DNA from: Priestia abyssalis
GTDB taxonomy: Bacteria > Bacillota > Bacilli > Bacillales > Bacillaceae_H
Direction of reading: 5' to 3'
NCBI RefSeq assembly: GCF_002019595.1
Contig: NZ_KV917369.1
Location: 5,314,326-5,378,325 of the forward strand
DNA length: 64,000 nucleotides
The position numbers and the translations under genes were made by a program. The notes beneath the pieces were generated by a model, which did not search any database, was not told where the DNA came from, and saw only the letters and a program-made list of their open reading frames with translations. Below are positions 41,465-50,496 of this stretch, piece by piece. Position 1 is the first letter of the stretch. Every line of letters begins with the position of its first letter.

Positions 41465-41525
41465 CCACTTAGGTTTAGAAAATTAGGCATGGCCGTTCTT
41501 TGATGGTGTTGAATTTTCTACATCG
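41465..41525. repeat. TAGAAA-CATGGCC hairpin repeat, copy 2 (degenerate)
   Basis: CCACTTAGGTTTAGAAAATT followed by GGCATGGCCGTTCTTTG matches the copy at 14150, but the right arm has drifted so that only the outer AGAAAATT/AATTTTCT still pairs. It lies in the 334-nt gap between the divergent M14 and TcaA-like genes, which otherwise holds nothing I can support. Confidence 0.55.
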
Positions 41526-41681
41526 GTTTATATAATAATAGGGAATTTATGAGAGTATGATGTTCTCCATTTACAATGATAGGTCAATTTGCTAGATTAA
41601 TGTGTGATAGCAAAAGTAGACCCTGAACCACCTGGGACTATACTGCGCCCGTTAGAGCGGGAAAAAGAAAGGAAAGAGACT

Positions 41682-43073
41682 ATGCAATACCATTTAGAAG
41701 ATAGACGTTTACCGAAAACGCGGAGTTCTTATTTGTTTGCGGAAACATCAAGGGCGCATGATCCAAACGATGCACCTTCTTCTCGCCTGGAAAAAAAGCG
41801 GATCAAGCAAAAACAGCCCGCACCAAAACCGCCGTTATATTCGGTTGCGGCCCTAATTGCCCTCATTCTTCTGATCATTTATATATTTGGTTCGCAGCTG
41901 TCGAAGCCGGAGCGCCTCATCCAAAAGCTTGAAGAGGCAGTTCAAAATAAAGATTACGGATACATTGCGGATGTCATGAACGACGGCCAAGATGAGCTGA
42001 AGGCCACGGAAGAAGATGCCAAAGCGTTCGTCTCTTATTTAACTCGTGACCAAGCTATATATGAAAAAACAATAAAAAGCTTGCGTGATTCCTATGAGGA
42101 TGGCCCATCCTATGTTAACCAGGCCGTGAAGCCGTTTATTTCATTGAAGCAAGACGGCCGAAGTTGGTTGTTTTTTGACGGCTATACTTTAAAAATCGAA
42201 ACATACAAAGCTTATTTGTCAACAAACTATGAAAATGTGGATCTTTATTTGGGAAGCAAAAAAATCGGTACGACCAAATCGGCAGATGATACCGTGATCA
42301 CACAACCGCTGTTTCCGGGCATTTACACCTTCAAAGCGGTTCCGAATAAAGCCAACAGCGCTCTTGAGAAGAAGCAAAAAGTGGATGTGACAAAATCCAT
42401 TCATAATAAGGCACAAGTCTATTTGGAGCTAGAGGGTGAATATATTTATCCGTCCTCCAATTACAAAAGCGCCCATTTATTTGTCAATGGAAAAGATACC
42501 GGTCTTGAAATCGGCGATATGAACAACGGATTCGGTCCTGTCAGCACGGATGGTTCTGTTGTCGTACACGCGGAAAAAACATTTAAAGACGGCGTGAAAC
42601 GAAGCAAAAAGGTAAAGGTGGAAGATGAGACAGACCTCTACTTACCGATTGGAGAGGATGAAACATCCAAGATGGAAGAAAACGGAGAAGATGACGATGT
42701 TCGTGTCGGTGACTTTTTGAAGCACCATGTGTCCACCTCGATGGATGCGGTTAATCAACATGACTTCTCGTTGGTAGAGGATTCATTCATTAAGGGAAGC
42801 AAATACGAAAAGCAAGCAAAAGAGTATGTAAAATACTTAAAGAAAAAAGGCATTACAGAACAATTAAAGGCATTTGATATTAAAGACATTCAACAGCAAT
42901 CAGATGACCTCTATGTCATTGAAACGTATGAACAATTCGATATTTACTATAAGGACGGCTCAGCAAAACGAAAAAGCTTCAACAGCCGCTACGCCGTCAC
43001 CTTGACCGAAGACGGTCCAAAAGTAAAAGATTTGTTGGAAAGCAAACAACTAAGCAGCGAGAAGATTCAATAA
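41682..43073 (+). CDS. TcaA/YvbJ-like membrane protein
   Basis: A 463-residue single-pass protein: a basic, Pro- and Lys-rich cytoplasmic tail (1-55), one membrane segment (about 60-80, YSVAALIALILLIIYIFG), and an extracellular part with a TcaA-like arrangement of small domains. The usual zinc ribbon at the N-terminus is missing. A repeated beta module near 190-330 contains DLYLGSKKIGTTKSADD and HLFVNGKDTGLEIGDMNNG; the C-terminal 100 residues resemble the NTF2-like end of TcaA. TcaA proteins affect glycopeptide sensitivity and wall stress. The start at 41682 follows AAAGGAAAG; the frame to 41604 has no such site. A strong terminator follows. Confidence 0.8.
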   Translation: MQYHLEDRRLPKTRSSYLFAETSRAHDPNDAPSSRLEKKRIKQKQPAPKPPLYSVAALIALILLIIYIFGSQLSKPERLIQKLEEAVQNKDYGYIADVMNDGQDELKATEEDAKAFVSYLTRDQAIYEKTIKSLRDSYEDGPSYVNQAVKPFISLKQDGRSWLFFDGYTLKIETYKAYLSTNYENVDLYLGSKKIGTTKSADDTVITQPLFPGIYTFKAVPNKANSALEKKQKVDVTKSIHNKAQVYLELEGEYIYPSSNYKSAHLFVNGKDTGLEIGDMNNGFGPVSTDGSVVVHAEKTFKDGVKRSKKVKVEDETDLYLPIGEDETSKMEENGEDDDVRVGDFLKHHVSTSMDAVNQHDFSLVEDSFIKGSKYEKQAKEYVKYLKKKGITEQLKAFDIKDIQQQSDDLYVIETYEQFDIYYKDGSAKRKSFNSRYAVTLTEDGPKVKDLLESKQLSSEKIQ

Positions 43074-43079
43074 GCGACG

Positions 43080-43118
43080 GAGGAAACCATCAAGGGCCAT
43101 GCCCCATAAGGTTTCCTC
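43080..43118 (+). terminator. Terminator of the TcaA-like gene
   Basis: GAGGAAACC and GGTTTCCTC form the outer stem, GGGC/GCCC the inner one, followed by TTTTTA. Confidence 0.85.
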
Positions 43119-43480
43119 TTTTTATTTCCTTTTAGGAACTGATTGACAACAAAAGTAAAAAAAGCCGCCGGCCAAGGCCGACAGCTTCAAAAAGCAAGCG
43201 ATATCGAAATATAACTTGCTGCGAGGTCTTTTTTTATAGAAAAAACCTCGGTTGGTAGCTTTACTGTAATATGAAAAGGGATACCATTTCAACAGGAAAT
43301 TTTTTCTGAATAGCGTTTTGGCGAAAAAGGGTTCCAAAGATTTATTTTTCTGCCAACTTTTATCTTTTTGATGATTTTGTTAATAAATTTGTCACAAATA
43401 TCTTACATATAATTGAATATTACCCATATAATAACTAATTTGGTATATGATTCTTGGTGATATTTATGCTTTTTCTTGCA
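43119..43480. other. Gene-free stretch with several hairpins
   Basis: No gene is supported; a 71-codon minus-strand frame has no ribosome binding site. GCGAGGTC at 43224 and AACCTCG ending near 43251 form a hairpin rich in A/T loops. The rest is AT-rich. Confidence 0.35.
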
Positions 43481-43557
43481 TATAATGATAGAGATAAGAT
43501 TTTGGTTGGTAAACCATATTTGTTGGCCTGTTCTTCGTGAACAGGCTCTTTTTTTTA
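43481..43557 (+). ncRNA. Candidate small RNA with intrinsic terminator
   Basis: TATAAT at 43481-43486 (preceded by a poor -35) is followed by about 65 nt that hold a small stem (TGGTT/AACCA near 43503) and then GCCTGTTC-TTCGT-GAACAGGC with eight Ts (43526-43557). No ORF precedes this terminator on the plus strand, which suggests a short transcript of its own. It could also be a leftover terminator. Confidence 0.35.
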
Positions 43558-43621
43558 TCTTTTTATCGGTTCTATATCTATATATTTCCAACAGGGGTTT
43601 AACCTATGTAAATAAGCGTTT

Positions 43622-43650
43622 TTGATGTATGTTCCATAAGTTACTATAAT
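43622..43650 (+). promoter_or_regulatory. Sigma-A promoter of the SLH subtilase gene
   Basis: TTGATG (43622-43627) and TATAAT (43645-43650) are separated by 17 nt. The ATG at 43690 follows AAAGGAG. Confidence 0.75.
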
Positions 43651-43689
43651 AGTAGATATTCAGAAACTCTTTTTTAAAGGAGACTCATC

Positions 43690-45963
43690 ATGTTAAAAGC
43701 GTATCCCCTTTTGTGCATACTCTTATTTTCACTTTTCTCTCTGCCTGGTATAACAAAGGCCGATGAGCAAGAATGGATCCTTCACTTACAAAACGATGAA
43801 TCCATACTGACTGTTCAGTCATCTTCAGTCACGATATTGGAACAGGAGAACCATCAGTTGAAAATAGCGGCAACACCGCAAGAAGTGAACCGCCTTACCT
43901 CGTCTCCTGCCGTTCAATATATTGAGCCAAATAAACAGAAACGAACGAGCTCTCTTCTCTCTTATGATGATCCCATGCTTTTGCAGCAATGGGGATTAGA
44001 CAATATTCAAGCATTGCCCGCTCTCGAGCAGTACAAGCAACAACCCCGCAATTTACTGAAAGGGTTGACCATTGGTCACGAAAAAGATGGGCAAACGTTC
44101 TCCTACAACGAGCAGCCGCTTCCTGCCGGAGATTGGGTGATTCACACCAAAAACGAACCGCTATCTAGAATATCGGTCACTTTGGACGATTTTGAAGGCC
44201 CTTGGACAATAAAAATTTTGGATGAGCATGGAAACCTGCTTGCACAAAATGAAGGCCCACTTTTAATATTAGACGTTTTATTGCCCAAAAAGCAAATATT
44301 TCGCACTCTGCATGTCCGTATTGAAGGAACAGAAGACTGGAAGAAGCAGCCATCCATCCAAAAATTATACGGTACGAATGCAGCAAGGGTTGCGGTCATC
44401 GATTCCGGTATCTCCCCCCATGAAGATTTTTGCGGGAACGTCTTAAAAAGCCTCGGACGCGATTACGTGGAGTCGCTTCCGTACGGGGAAGACCGCTTCG
44501 GGCACGGAACCTTCGTGACAGGTATAATGGCTGCCTGCGGCAATAACAGAAAAGGCATGACCGGAGTCATCGGAAATGCACCTGTCGATATCATCCCGTT
44601 AAAAGTGTTGGACCAAGCAGGAAACGGCGATGATTTCGATATCAGCCAGGCTATTTATGATGCCATCGATCAAGAAGCGGACATCATTAACATGAGCCTT
44701 TCCGGTAAAGGAGAAACAATCATGCTTCGAAAGGCCGTGATGGAAGCGGTCAACCGCGGTATTCTCATCGTAGCGGCAGCCGGCAATGACCAGACGGACA
44801 CAAGCACCCTCTACCCGGCCTCTTACCCGGGAGTGCTGACGGTCACCGGCACCACGGCCGAACACGCTCCAATCCCCGTCGCCAATTACGGCTGGGAAGT
44901 GGACTTGAGTGCACCAGGAGCCAATATCATCAGTACCTTCAAAGAAAACAGCTATAAAACGATGCGCGGCACTTCTCTTGCGGCACCATATGTCAGCGGG
45001 GCGGCCGCCTTGTTAAAAACGGAAAACCCGGAGCTGGATGCCGTCTCCCTTCGGCATGCCCTCGTTCGATCTTCCCTTGATATCGGAAAACAAGGAGAAG
45101 ATTTGTATACGGGATATGGGATGCTTCAAGTGGAGGAGGCACGGAAACTGGCAGCCAAACAACCGGCGGCCATCGAATGGCTCACATTAAAAAACGGACA
45201 ACCGCTGCTTGAACCTTCATCCCATCTAGTCGGTTTTTCCAAGGATCTAATCGGACAGCAAGCATGGCTGTTTATCGGTGACAGCCTTCAGAGCGTGCAG
45301 CACGTGACGGATTCGCTGATGGATGTTTCTCTCCCTTTTGTTCAGGGAACGGCAACGATCAAGCTTTTCACGACCGGTGCGAATCAAAACGTCACGTCCA
45401 GGCAAGAGATTCGTACTCAAGAAGAAACAGCCGAAACAACCCCCTTTCAGGACGTTCCCGCTTCTTTCTGGGCCCATGACGAGATTGGACAAGCAGCCAC
45501 TATGGACATCATTAATGGGTACGGAGACGGCACATTTCGGCCAAATGAGTCCGTATCGCGCCGACATACGACGATGATGCTGGACCGTTTCTTTAAGTGG
45601 GACGACCCATCTTCCATGAAAGCTCCCTTTGAAGATGTTCCAAGCGCTCTGCCGGGATTCCTTGCCGTTTCATCCGCTTATGAACAAGGAATTGTGAAAG
45701 GATACGATCAACAGTTTCGGCCGAACGGGACATTGACACGGGCACAAATGGCATTAATGCTGGCACGGTCCTTACGTCTGAATGATGCAGCCGGCACGGT
45801 TCATCCCTTTCAAGATGTCCCTGTCTCCCATCATGCTTATAAAGAAATTCAGCAGCTTACGGATTTAGGAATCATTTCAAAAGCAGATCGATTCCGACCA
45901 AACGATCCGGTGACAAGGGCACAGCTTTGTGCGATGATGATAAGAGCTAAACCGGATCAGTAA
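43690..45963 (+). CDS. SLH-anchored subtilisin-like serine protease (S8)
   Basis: A 757-residue secreted protease. A signal peptide (to about 25) is followed by a short I9-like propeptide (about 28-85). The catalytic triad is Asp238 (VAVIDSG), His272 (FGHGTFVTG) and Ser429 (RGTSLAAPYVSG). Oddly, about 110 residues, beta-rich with ISVTLDDFEGPWTIKILDE, lie between the usual mature N-terminus (LLQQWGLDNIQA, near 98) and the Asp, where subtilases normally have some 25. After the catalytic domain comes a small linker and three SLH repeats (about 580-757, FQDVPASFWAHDEI, GTLTRAQMALMLARSL). It would be a wall-fixed protease able to process S-layer or secreted proteins. Confidence 0.95.
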   Translation: MLKAYPLLCILLFSLFSLPGITKADEQEWILHLQNDESILTVQSSSVTILEQENHQLKIAATPQEVNRLTSSPAVQYIEPNKQKRTSSLLSYDDPMLLQQWGLDNIQALPALEQYKQQPRNLLKGLTIGHEKDGQTFSYNEQPLPAGDWVIHTKNEPLSRISVTLDDFEGPWTIKILDEHGNLLAQNEGPLLILDVLLPKKQIFRTLHVRIEGTEDWKKQPSIQKLYGTNAARVAVIDSGISPHEDFCGNVLKSLGRDYVESLPYGEDRFGHGTFVTGIMAACGNNRKGMTGVIGNAPVDIIPLKVLDQAGNGDDFDISQAIYDAIDQEADIINMSLSGKGETIMLRKAVMEAVNRGILIVAAAGNDQTDTSTLYPASYPGVLTVTGTTAEHAPIPVANYGWEVDLSAPGANIISTFKENSYKTMRGTSLAAPYVSGAAALLKTENPELDAVSLRHALVRSSLDIGKQGEDLYTGYGMLQVEEARKLAAKQPAAIEWLTLKNGQPLLEPSSHLVGFSKDLIGQQAWLFIGDSLQSVQHVTDSLMDVSLPFVQGTATIKLFTTGANQNVTSRQEIRTQEETAETTPFQDVPASFWAHDEIGQAATMDIINGYGDGTFRPNESVSRRHTTMMLDRFFKWDDPSSMKAPFEDVPSALPGFLAVSSAYEQGIVKGYDQQFRPNGTLTRAQMALMLARSLRLNDAAGTVHPFQDVPVSHHAYKEIQQLTDLGIISKADRFRPNDPVTRAQLCAMMIRAKPDQ

Positions 45964-45983
45964 AACCATATATGTTTAAAAGG

Positions 45984-46022
45984 AGGAGGATGGCTCAAAC
46001 ATACCTTTTGAGCCATCCTCCT
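45984..46022 (+). terminator. Hairpin after the SLH subtilase gene
   Basis: AGGAGGATGGCTCAAA and TTTTGAGCCATCCTCCT form a perfect stem. It has no T-run of its own; repeat copy D, whose CTCCT overlaps its end, follows. Confidence 0.75.
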
Positions 46023-46080
46023 AAAAGGACCCGTCATGAGAATCCAGTAAAATCAAGGATTCAATGACGGGTCCTTTCAA
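46018..46080 (+). repeat. GAACCGTC palindromic repeat, copy D
   Basis: It reads CTCCTAAAAGGACCCGTCAT ... ATGACGGGTCCTTTC. Compared with the other copies both arms changed together (GGACCC with GGGTCC), so the stem is kept. The following stretch to 46295 holds only AT-rich DNA and the promoter region of the next gene, without a clear signal. Confidence 0.7.
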
Positions 46081-46295
46081 TAAAAAATCATTTTTGCAGC
46101 CTGCTTACAACTTATGAGGCAGCCGCTTTCTTTTTGACCATAAATAAAGAAGTATTCTACTATTTCTCAGCGTAACATCTCGGGCATTATTGACCTTCTG
46201 TAAAAATTTAAATAATATGTATTAGGATGTCAATATCGCTGAATCATTTATACATTTCATATTGAATAAATAGTTTTAAAAATTAAGGAGTATCT

Positions 46296-47417
46296 ATGAT
46301 GGAAAGAAATCATTCTATTGATTTTTTTAAGTTCTTCGCATTATTTTTTGTAGTTTGCATACATACAGGTCCCTTTCGTAACGTTCATACAGAGCTGTTT
46401 AATGGCGATATCATTAGCTCTATGATTAACATATTTGCCAGATTTGCTGTCCCCTACTTTTTTGCCGTATCCGGCTATTTATTTGGACAAAAATTAATAA
46501 GTAGTCGAAATCAAATATCCTATTTTAAAAGATATTTGACGAAACTATGGAAACTATATATCGTGTGGCTTATCTTTTATTTACTTTACAATATATCCTT
46601 GAAAGTTTTTCAATCATATAAACAAGGACTGAATATCAAACATGTAATTATTGAATACTTACATACAACAATCACTTTAAGAAAACTCTATTATGGTATA
46701 GATAGCAGTTCATCTTTCCATTTATGGTATTTACTAGCTCTAATATGGTCCATTATCATCTTGTTCATTTTTATTAAAATAAACAAAGTAAAGATATTAC
46801 TAATAATTAGTCTAATATTCAATTTGATAGGACTTTTTGGACAGTCTTACTCTTTTCTTTTTACTTTGCATATCCAAACAAGGGATGCTCTATTTTTTGG
46901 GCTATTCTATACTACATTAGGCTACTGTTTTAATCACATAAAAGTAAACAAACGCCCTAAATTATATTTAGCTTTATCTTGTATTTTCGCATTACTACAA
47001 CTTTTTGAGGGGTTTATACTTATCAAAGTGTTTGAAAGGCCGTTAGGTAACTACTACATATCTACCATACCATTAATTGCGTTCTTATTATCAGTTATCT
47101 TAACTAAAAACAATCTAGGAAGAGGATCTATATTTGAAAAAATAGGTAAAACGGCAGTAGGAGTATATATTATTCACCCATTATTTTTAGATTTAGTTGG
47201 TAAATTTATGATTTTTTCACACACGGAATTTTTATCAAAAAATTTTATATGGAACCTGCTCTACCCACCTTTTATTTTTATCGTTTCCTATTTCACATAT
47301 GCCTTTTTACAAGTTATAAAGAAAAAATCAAAAAGAGTCTTGGTTATACAGGACACTAATCAATATACGTTGTCAGCGTTTTTCACATATTTTTCTTATA
47401 GGCGACAGACATTATAA
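46296..47417 (+). CDS. Acyltransferase 3 family membrane protein
   Basis: A 373-residue polytopic protein with about ten membrane segments. The N-terminal ERNHSIDFFKFFALFFVVCI with the conserved His in VCIHTG and the arginine region that follows match the acyltransferase-3 family, which O-acetylates surface sugars. The base composition is much more AT-rich than the wall genes upstream, which suggests transfer. It has an AAGGAG site 5 nt before the ATG and lies 52 nt before the GT2 gene, so it may be part of the glycan island. Acceptor and sugar are unknown. Homologues (PatA/B-like) acetylate the SLH-binding polymer in B. anthracis, a possible parallel. Confidence 0.85.
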   Translation: MMERNHSIDFFKFFALFFVVCIHTGPFRNVHTELFNGDIISSMINIFARFAVPYFFAVSGYLFGQKLISSRNQISYFKRYLTKLWKLYIVWLIFYLLYNISLKVFQSYKQGLNIKHVIIEYLHTTITLRKLYYGIDSSSSFHLWYLLALIWSIIILFIFIKINKVKILLIISLIFNLIGLFGQSYSFLFTLHIQTRDALFFGLFYTTLGYCFNHIKVNKRPKLYLALSCIFALLQLFEGFILIKVFERPLGNYYISTIPLIAFLLSVILTKNNLGRGSIFEKIGKTAVGVYIIHPLFLDLVGKFMIFSHTEFLSKNFIWNLLYPPFIFIVSYFTYAFLQVIKKKSKRVLVIQDTNQYTLSAFFTYFSYRRQTL

Positions 47418-47469
47418 TATATAATAAGACTGATAGAGAAAATCTGCATCAGAGGCAGGGAATTCATAA

Positions 47470-48177
47470 ATGAATAAAACATTAATTATTGTGCCAGCTT
47501 ACAATGAGGAAGAATCAATCGCTGGCACATTGCAAGATTTACTCATGATCAAACAAGAAAGGCCTTTTATTGATATATGTGTCATAAATGACGGTTCAAA
47601 AGATCGGACATCCTCAATCGTTGAACCTTTTCAGAACATTAAACTAGTAAATCTTCCATACAATCTGGGCATTGGCGGAGCAGTCCAAACAGGCTATCGT
47701 TACGCCTATCAGCACGGATATGACATTGCCATTCAATTTGACGCAGACGGTCAGCATAATGCCGAGTCGATTGACGCTCTAATCGAGCCTATTCTTTCAA
47801 GGGAAGCAAACATGGTCATCGGATCCCGTTTTTTGGAAAAAACAGATTACAAGAGTACTATGTCCCGGCGTATCGGCATTTATTATTTTACTTTATTGCT
47901 TCGTCTTCTTACGGGTCGCATATTCACTGATCCTACATCAGGCTATCGCTCAATCGATAAAAAAATCATTTCCCTGTTTGCCTTTAACTATCCAAAAGAT
48001 TATCCTGAACCGGAAGTATTAATTCACTTAACAAGAAGAAGCTTTAAAGTCAAAGAAATTACTGTGCATATGAAAGCCCGCCAAGGCGGACGCTCTTCCA
48101 TTACTCCATTGAAGTCAATCTACTATATGACAAAGGTTACGCTATCTATTGTCATTCAGCGCATTATAAGGGAGTGA
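47470..48177 (+). CDS. Glycosyltransferase family 2 (DPM1-like)
   Basis: A 235-residue GT-A enzyme without C-terminal membrane segments, of the polyprenyl-phosphate sugar synthase type. Motifs: IIVPAYNEEESIAGTL, CVINDGSKDRT, the DxD-like FDADGQHNA, and SGYRSIDKK. Such enzymes load a sugar from a nucleotide donor onto undecaprenyl phosphate at the inner face of the membrane. It is followed 4 nt later by DUF2304 and then an EamA-like gene, an arrangement seen in surface glycosylation modules. It probably supplies Und-P-sugar to the GT-C protein encoded at 49014. Confidence 0.9.
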   Translation: MNKTLIIVPAYNEEESIAGTLQDLLMIKQERPFIDICVINDGSKDRTSSIVEPFQNIKLVNLPYNLGIGGAVQTGYRYAYQHGYDIAIQFDADGQHNAESIDALIEPILSREANMVIGSRFLEKTDYKSTMSRRIGIYYFTLLLRLLTGRIFTDPTSGYRSIDKKIISLFAFNYPKDYPEPEVLIHLTRRSFKVKEITVHMKARQGGRSSITPLKSIYYMTKVTLSIVIQRIIRE

Positions 48178-48181
48178 AAAT

Positions 48182-48532
48182 ATGAACATTATATGGCTTT
48201 CTTTTTTGATTGTAGTGAGCATTTTTATTTTCGTAATCGAATCGGTCAGAAGAGGCGTTTTAGAAACAAAGTATTCCATTCTTTGGATTATCACTTGTGT
48301 ATGCCTTGGTATTTTAAGTGTAAATGAAGTAATCATTAATAAGCTGGCAGGCTGGCTCGGTGTCTATTACGCGCCTTCTCTTCTCTTTTTATTCGGTCTG
48401 TTGTTTTTGCTTTTCATAGTCTTTGATTTAACAAGAAGAGTCTCCAAGCTTAACCATCAGCTCGTTTCATTAACACAGGAATATGCATTACTAAAACAAA
48501 AATATGAAGACAAAGGAAGTAAAGAATCTTGA
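48182..48532 (+). CDS. DUF2304 family small membrane protein
   Basis: A 116-residue protein with three membrane segments and a C-terminal coiled coil (LNHQLVSLTQEYALLKQKY). The RRGVLETKYSILWI motif after the first segment is the DUF2304 signature. The family is almost always beside a GT2 gene and is thought to help dock it or to pass on its product. It lies 4 nt after the GT2 gene and overlaps the next gene by 4 nt. Its molecular function has not been shown. Confidence 0.85.
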   Translation: MNIIWLSFLIVVSIFIFVIESVRRGVLETKYSILWIITCVCLGILSVNEVIINKLAGWLGVYYAPSLLFLFGLLFLLFIVFDLTRRVSKLNHQLVSLTQEYALLKQKYEDKGSKES

Positions 48533-48870
48533 TTTATGGGCTTGTTTTACTAAATGTCTGCATGCTGGTTACCGGTCAAATCTTATGGAAGATTGCAGTT
48601 TCTTCCATTCAAGAGTGGACGATACAATCGATCTTATCATTGATCATCTCTCCTTTTTTTATTGGGGGAGCTTTTCTATATGTACTTGCAACGGGTCTTT
48701 GGCTTATGATTTTATCCAAACTTCCGCTGAGTATTGCTTACCCGCTTCAAAGTATTAGCTATGTATTTGGGGCTGTCGCCGCTTATTTCATTTTCAAAGA
48801 AACCATTTCCACCCAACAATGGGTTGGCATTACCGTTATTATTTTTGGTGTCTATTTAATCGCTAAATAA
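48529..48870 (+). CDS. EamA/SMR-like small transporter (probable flippase subunit)
   Basis: A 113-residue protein with four membrane segments, half of an EamA-type DMT transporter. It resembles the ArnE/ArnF and small multidrug-resistance fold; the C-terminal SIAYPLQSISYVFGAVAAYF and GVYLIAK are typical. Within this cluster it most likely flips the undecaprenyl-phosphate sugar to the outer face, as a homodimer. It starts with TTG in an overlap (TTGA) with the DUF2304 stop, after GGAAG. A single gene here, unlike the pair in Arn systems. Confidence 0.8.
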   Translation: MIYGLVLLNVCMLVTGQILWKIAVSSIQEWTIQSILSLIISPFFIGGAFLYVLATGLWLMILSKLPLSIAYPLQSISYVFGAVAAYFIFKETISTQQWVGITVIIFGVYLIAK

Positions 48871-48923
48871 AAATAAAGCTAACATTCGGTGGGGATTTCT
48901 TCATCTTCAGCCGACTGTTAATT

Positions 48924-48983
48924 GAGCCTATCAGGCTCTTATGGCATCTAGACCCTCTTTTAAAGTGAGGGTCTAGATGCCAT
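48924..48983. repeat. Two hairpins between EamA-like and GT-C genes
   Basis: A small stem GAGCCTATCAGGCTC (48924) is followed by ATGGCATCTAGACCCTC (48941) with its perfect 17-nt complement ending at 48983. No T-run follows, so read-through into the GT-C gene is possible. Confidence 0.65.
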
Positions 48984-49013
48984 TGGATAAAAAAGGAGGG
49001 AGAGGGCATTTCT

Positions 49014-50252
49014 ATGCAAAGGAAAGACACGCCCTTATTTATGAAAAAACATTTACCTATTATACTCGTACTGCTTTTATCTTTTTTGCTGCACATACTT
49101 TTCCTCGTCGAACATCCAGGATATTTTAACCTTCACGGGAGCCGGGATGCACAGAAATATGACGAAATGGCTCATCGTTTAATTGAGGAAGGCATTTACG
49201 CTTATAACTCCGAGGAATCGAACGCATATGTTACGCCAGCACATCCACTTTATTTAACAGGTATCATCTTATTAGCTGATGTTATTTCCATTGATTACAT
49301 GGTACTGGTTCGTCTTTTTAATATGGTACTCAGCATAACAACAGTTTGGCTCGTATATGCCATTCCAAAACGATTATTCGAAATGGAAACTATCAGCATC
49401 TTAAGTGCTCTTTTATATGGAACATATTTGGCGCCACTTCACTATTTCCGTTCCATGCTGACCGAAACACCCTCTATTTTTATGTTTATGTTTTCTATTT
49501 ATATCTTTATAGCAGCGATTCAAACAAAATCAACAAAGCTGCATGTATTATTCGGTTTTACGGCATCCATAGCCATTATGTTCCGCCCTACTCCGGCACC
49601 AATGCTGCTGTTTGCATGGGCTATTGTCATTTATCAAACAGGCTTTAAGAATGCTATGAAGGTAGGGTTAATCTGGTGGATCGGCCCTCTTTTTATTATT
49701 TTTCCATGGTCCATTCGCAACTTAATTGTTCTCGGAGCACCGTACATTTTCTCATCTCATTCAGGGAATCCAATGTTACTTGGCACCAATCCATACTATC
49801 TGATTCCAGAAGAAACATTAGCAGCTAAATGGAGAGAAATAGGAATTGAACAGCGAGAATATGCCATCATTCGAATCATCGACGGTTTTCGCTATCAGTT
49901 TGCACTTTGGTTCTCATGGTTTACACTTGGTAAAACGATTTGGATGTTCCAACAACCTGAGCCCATTGGAAACTATTATAAATTCTTAATCACCCCTGCA
50001 AAATGGTATATCTATCTTAACCATTTCTTTGTTGTATTCAGTAGTTTTATTACAGGTCTCATATTCCGCAAGCATAAGCCCTTGTTCTGCTTATTTATCA
50101 TTTTAGTAAGTTATCTTGCTATTTCGAATGTTTTCTTACCTTTAACTCGTTATGGCTCCTTTATTTTTCCTGTAATGTGTATAATCGGATCCTACGGAGC
50201 AGTAGTTATAGCACAAAAATTGGTACAGCTTAAAAGAAAAATTGTATCTTAG
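49014..50252 (+). CDS. GT-C family glycosyltransferase (GT39/ArnT-like)
   Basis: A 412-residue polytopic protein with about ten membrane segments and the hallmark Asp in the first outer loop (GSRDAQKYDEMAHRLIEEGI). Such enzymes take a sugar from a polyprenyl-phosphate carrier and put it on a protein, lipid or wall polymer outside the cell. The PAHPLYLTGIIL motif of loop 1 is typical. With GT2, DUF2304 and EamA-like proteins upstream, it completes a donor-flip-transfer module. The acceptor could be the S-layer or the secondary polymer. It is separated from the upstream genes by 143 nt with hairpins. Confidence 0.85.
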   Translation: MQRKDTPLFMKKHLPIILVLLLSFLLHILFLVEHPGYFNLHGSRDAQKYDEMAHRLIEEGIYAYNSEESNAYVTPAHPLYLTGIILLADVISIDYMVLVRLFNMVLSITTVWLVYAIPKRLFEMETISILSALLYGTYLAPLHYFRSMLTETPSIFMFMFSIYIFIAAIQTKSTKLHVLFGFTASIAIMFRPTPAPMLLFAWAIVIYQTGFKNAMKVGLIWWIGPLFIIFPWSIRNLIVLGAPYIFSSHSGNPMLLGTNPYYLIPEETLAAKWREIGIEQREYAIIRIIDGFRYQFALWFSWFTLGKTIWMFQQPEPIGNYYKFLITPAKWYIYLNHFFVVFSSFITGLIFRKHKPLFCLFIILVSYLAISNVFLPLTRYGSFIFPVMCIIGSYGAVVIAQKLVQLKRKIVS

Positions 50253-50496
50253 CTGTAAGAAAAAACATATCAATAACTTATCAACGTTAACAATATAGTG
50301 TCTTAAGCTTCAGTGTAAAAAGCAATATTGAGGTAAAACATTATCACACCTGAATATACTGATACGATTACTCTCGGAAAGGTGTCTACTAGGTATATAA
50401 AAATGAACAATGACTGAATGTATTTATATCTTATGATAGTAAAGATAAAAAAACGGATACTACTCAGGTATAATTTGCAACAAGGAGAAGAAAGAT

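Noticed and set aside
43122-43337. 71-codon minus-strand frame after the TcaA-like gene
   Set aside because: It has no ribosome binding site, overlaps hairpins, and has an unusual Phe/Lys-rich composition.
47470-49000. GT2-DUF2304-EamA genes as an Arn-type lipid A modification system
   Set aside because: The surroundings are Gram-positive, other arn genes are absent, and only one half-transporter is present.
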